A DNA stretch of 29,654 bases. It comes from Nemertoderma westbladi (taxonomy: Eukaryota > Xenacoelomorpha > Nemertodermatida > Nemertodermatidae). Positions 27,739-29,654 of the stretch are shown one piece after another. The notes beneath the pieces were generated by a model, which worked only from the letters and a program-made list of their open reading frames with translations, was not told where the DNA came from and made no database searches. A program made the translations under genes and the position numbers. Position 1 is the first letter of the stretch; every line of letters begins with the position of its first letter. The stretch covers positions 1 to 29,654 of the forward strand of contig JAUCBJ010002558.1 in assembly GCA_032718475.1 (NCBI GenBank), read 5' to 3'.

Positions 27739-27762
27739 TACCACATTACTGCCATAGTGGTA
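27739..27762 (-). other. Conserved 5' UTR hairpin, family A version
   Basis: TACCAC (27739-27744) pairs with GTGGTA (27757-27762) across a 12-nt loop. It aligns with the family B hairpin through the shared CAGCTACAGGT upstream on the plus strand. Confidence 0.6.
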
Positions 27763-27795
27763 GCAGGATCTGGGGACCAGACCTGACTGAGAATA

Positions 27796-28020
27796 ATAAA
27801 GAATTACAGGGGAATTAATTATTAATTAAATATAATGTTAATGAACTGAAAAGCAAACTTGGCACTAACTACCGTTCTAGAATATGTTAACTTTAAATAT
27901 TTGTGTTTCGAATGCATCTGACTACCTTTACGAATAATCTAGTTAAACATAAAACAACCATTTACGTTTATAGATTACAATCTACATCCATTCATCTATT
28001 GTATGTGTATACTGCTGCAG
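27796..28020. other. Spacer upstream of a possible exon
   Basis: AT-rich, no gene seen. Its last 30 bp contain a pyrimidine-rich stretch ending in ACTGCTGCAG, a plausible splice acceptor. Confidence 0.4.
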
Positions 28021-28142
28021 CTGGGTTGAAAAGTTGGATGGAATCTGAAATCAATAGGTCTACAGGTTTGAGTATAACAGACCTAGATATTGTTCGCACT
28101 GGTTTGAAAATAGAAACGCCAAGTAAAGCCAGGTTCGTTTAA
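28021..28142 (+). CDS. Possible terminal exon of an unknown gene
   Basis: Following the acceptor-like CTGCTGCAG, a frame (two bases, then GGG) reads GLKSWMESEINRSTGLSITD and LDIVRTGLKIETPSKARFV, then TAA. The composition looks like real protein (balanced charged residues), unlike the surrounding AT-rich frames. The upstream exon was not found; it would lie within or beyond the LINE locus. A weak donor (CCAG|GTTCGT) near the end is an alternative. No family recognised. Confidence 0.3.
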
Positions 28143-28800
28143 ATAACATTTAAGTATAATTGATGTGCTTTGATTTATTAGTCGGTAATTGTAATTTAAC
28201 TTTGTTCTAAAATATTGGCTAGTGTTCCGTATAGATACGTATTTTTTATACTTTTGCTTTACTTTTACTCAATATATTTGTTTATCATTGATTCTCGCTT
28301 TTTGTTTACACGTTGCTGGGGCAACAAACCAGTATTATATCCGTATAATCCTGATTTTTTGAGGTAATATACTCCAAACATGAATTTATTCAAGATTGTG
28401 GGAAGTATTATGAGAATATACTAGCTAGTAATTATTGATTGTACTAAAAAACTATATACCGGTATTTAAAGCGCTGCTACGCGGGAAGTAGCTAAACTTA
28501 AACTTCACGTTTTGTGTTGATTTTGGAGAGAATTACTGTAGTCTACCGTAACGGATTTCAATTTCACTCCATAATGCCATTTTCTTATCAGTCTGTGTGG
28601 ATTTGCCCAATAATAAAGTAGTACAAAGCTTTCGTAAGGATGCGAAATTAAAATCATTAAGGAAAGGAAATTGAGATGCATTACTGTGTGGAAAAATAAA
28701 TAATTATTGTTGCTTTTTAGGCACTAGTATAGCTAGTGTGACCATTTTTGAAATTTAAAAAAATACGGTAATTTTTTTTATTTTTGTTATATGTAAGTGT
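28143..28800. other. AT-rich spacer
   Basis: No open frame or RNA gene recognised. One TACCGGTA palindrome is at 28457-28464. Confidence 0.45.
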
Positions 28801-29312
28801 TCTAGAACATTAGTAGATATGCTTTTTTATGGTAGCTAATGTTTTTTTTACTAGCTAGTATATTTTGAATTTATAAAAAATGTGAAAACATTGTTTGAAA
28901 ACATTGTTTTTTAATTCAGGCTTAAACTGTAGCAGAATTTATTAATGATCAAAAAATATTGATAATAATAACAGTTTACAGCTTATATTAATTTTTTTTC
29001 AAGAAATTATACCTAGTAGGTCCCCAATAAACACAACCGGTAGCTACAGTAGGCCCACAATAAAAAAAATATCTTCTAACATTATAGAACATTCACCAAT
29101 ATTAAAAAAAATACGGAAAAACAATATATAATAATTTATTTTTATTTTCAAATTGTAATAGTTAGGAAAAGAACACTAGCTACCATAAAAAATATCTACT
29201 AAGGCTGTAAGGTTCTAAAACATTCACCAATATCAAAAAAACACGGAAAAACAATATTATATATTTTTTATTTTCAAAAAATACTAGCTAGTAAAAAAAC
29301 ACTAGCTACTAA
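28801..29312. repeat. Imperfect AT-rich foldback repeat
   Basis: The left arm (28801-28870) holds TTAGTAGATATGC-TTTTTTATGG, GTAGCTAATG and ACTAGCTAGTAT. The right arm (29165-29312) holds the same blocks inverted: CATAAAAAATATCTACTAA and ATACTAGCTAGTAAAAAAAC with CACTAGCTAC. Direct repeats of CATTCACCAATAT-AAAAAA with CGGAAAAACAATAT (near 29090, 29220 and, weaker, 29368) are layered on top. This is consistent with a decayed non-autonomous DNA transposon with long inverted arms. No terminal duplication was identified. Confidence 0.55.
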
Positions 29313-29654
29313 GGTTCTATAATTCACTAGGAAGTAGACTTACTTGGCAAGAACTAGGACCAGAACATTTCACCAATATCAAAAAACACTCAAAAACACA
29401 AACACATTAATGATCAAAAAAGGGTCACACAAGATATATAGTGCCGCTTTTTACTGTACAGTAGTCTGAGAGAGGCGAACTGTAGCATTGGAGGCGGACA
29501 ACAATGGTTAGAAGATAACCTCTCGTTTTGTCGTAAGGGAGGGGCTTTCTGAGTCGAAACTTCAAAGATGAATCTCTGTAATAATAATATGTGGAAACAA
29601 AACGACAGTGGGTGGGTGTGGTTGGGCATCGAACATAATTACAAACAAATTGAT
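29313..29654. other. Window end, no recognised gene
   Basis: A third weak copy of the CACCAATATCAAAAAACAC motif at about 29368, then mixed sequence to the end of the window. A minus-strand open frame at 29414-29629 has no domain or signal and is probably chance. Confidence 0.4.

Larger units (their letters stand above)
26302..27795 (-). mobile_element. LINE family A copy A2, 5' part with rearranged start
   Basis: This part carries, in element order, the 5' UTR (about 27795-27454), an N-terminal coding start, a misplaced 411-bp RT block (27199-26789), and the endonuclease first half down to the B4 insertion at 26317. The 5' limit near 27795 is inferred from similarity to the B4 5' end and is approximate. 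It is the only family A copy here with its endonuclease start. Confidence 0.75.

Noticed and set aside
19644-27795. Clean TSD for A2 (TAATAA near 19638-19643 and 27793-27799)
   Set aside because: Only six AT-only bases match, and the 5' end of A2 is approximate, so the match is not above chance.

Overview
This is eukaryotic DNA, almost certainly from an invertebrate animal. The evidence is AT-rich spacer, long tandem satellites, several APE-type LINE (non-LTR retrotransposon) copies in different stages of decay, a CR1/L2-like LINE, and a split host gene with consensus splice sites and an intron. No bacterial operon, rRNA or tRNA gene was recognised. Species cannot be fixed by eye; a tunicate or other marine invertebrate is a guess.

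Layout. 1-440: 3'-truncated fragment of LINE family A (+). 1542-3432: 5'-truncated family A copy (A1, -) in a perfect 12-bp target-site duplication (TSD). 4466-7722: array of a 36-bp satellite, split by a 5'-truncated family B LINE (B1, 5689-7602, -) whose flanks repeat 57 bp of satellite. A short inverted copy of the same satellite element, with about one unit, lies at 17006-17122. 8976-11050: about 48 copies of a 43-bp palindrome-rich satellite. 11313-14497 (-): a probable two-exon host gene for a signal-peptide, cysteine-rich, single-pass membrane protein. Its intron carries a family B fragment (B2, 12376-13994) that is itself split by a CR1/L2-like LINE end (12974-13669, +). 15269-15805: short family B copy (B3) with an 11-bp TSD. 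15831-16117: four-copy 69-bp minisatellite. 16191-16243: G-rich tract ending in 19 G. 19644-27795: a large nested locus. It holds six tandem 66-bp copies of the family A 3' end, then family A copy A2 (-), interrupted by a nearly complete family B element (B4, 22544-26301) in a 16-bp TSD, then the A2 endonuclease start, a misplaced block of family A RT sequence, and the A2 5' UTR. 27796-29654: AT-rich DNA with one possible terminal exon and a foldback repeat.

LINE biology. Families A and B have the same plan: one long ORF with AP-like endonuclease, linker, reverse transcriptase and C-terminal region, and a tail of TAG triplets. In family A the stop codon is the first TAG of the tail, so there is essentially no 3' UTR. 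Near the 5' end both families carry a hairpin with a 12-nt loop whose stem pairs differ by compensatory changes. The nesting gives a relative history: the satellite is older than B1, A2 is older than B4, and B2 is older than the CR1-like insertion. B1 and B4 are very similar, which suggests recent family B activity.
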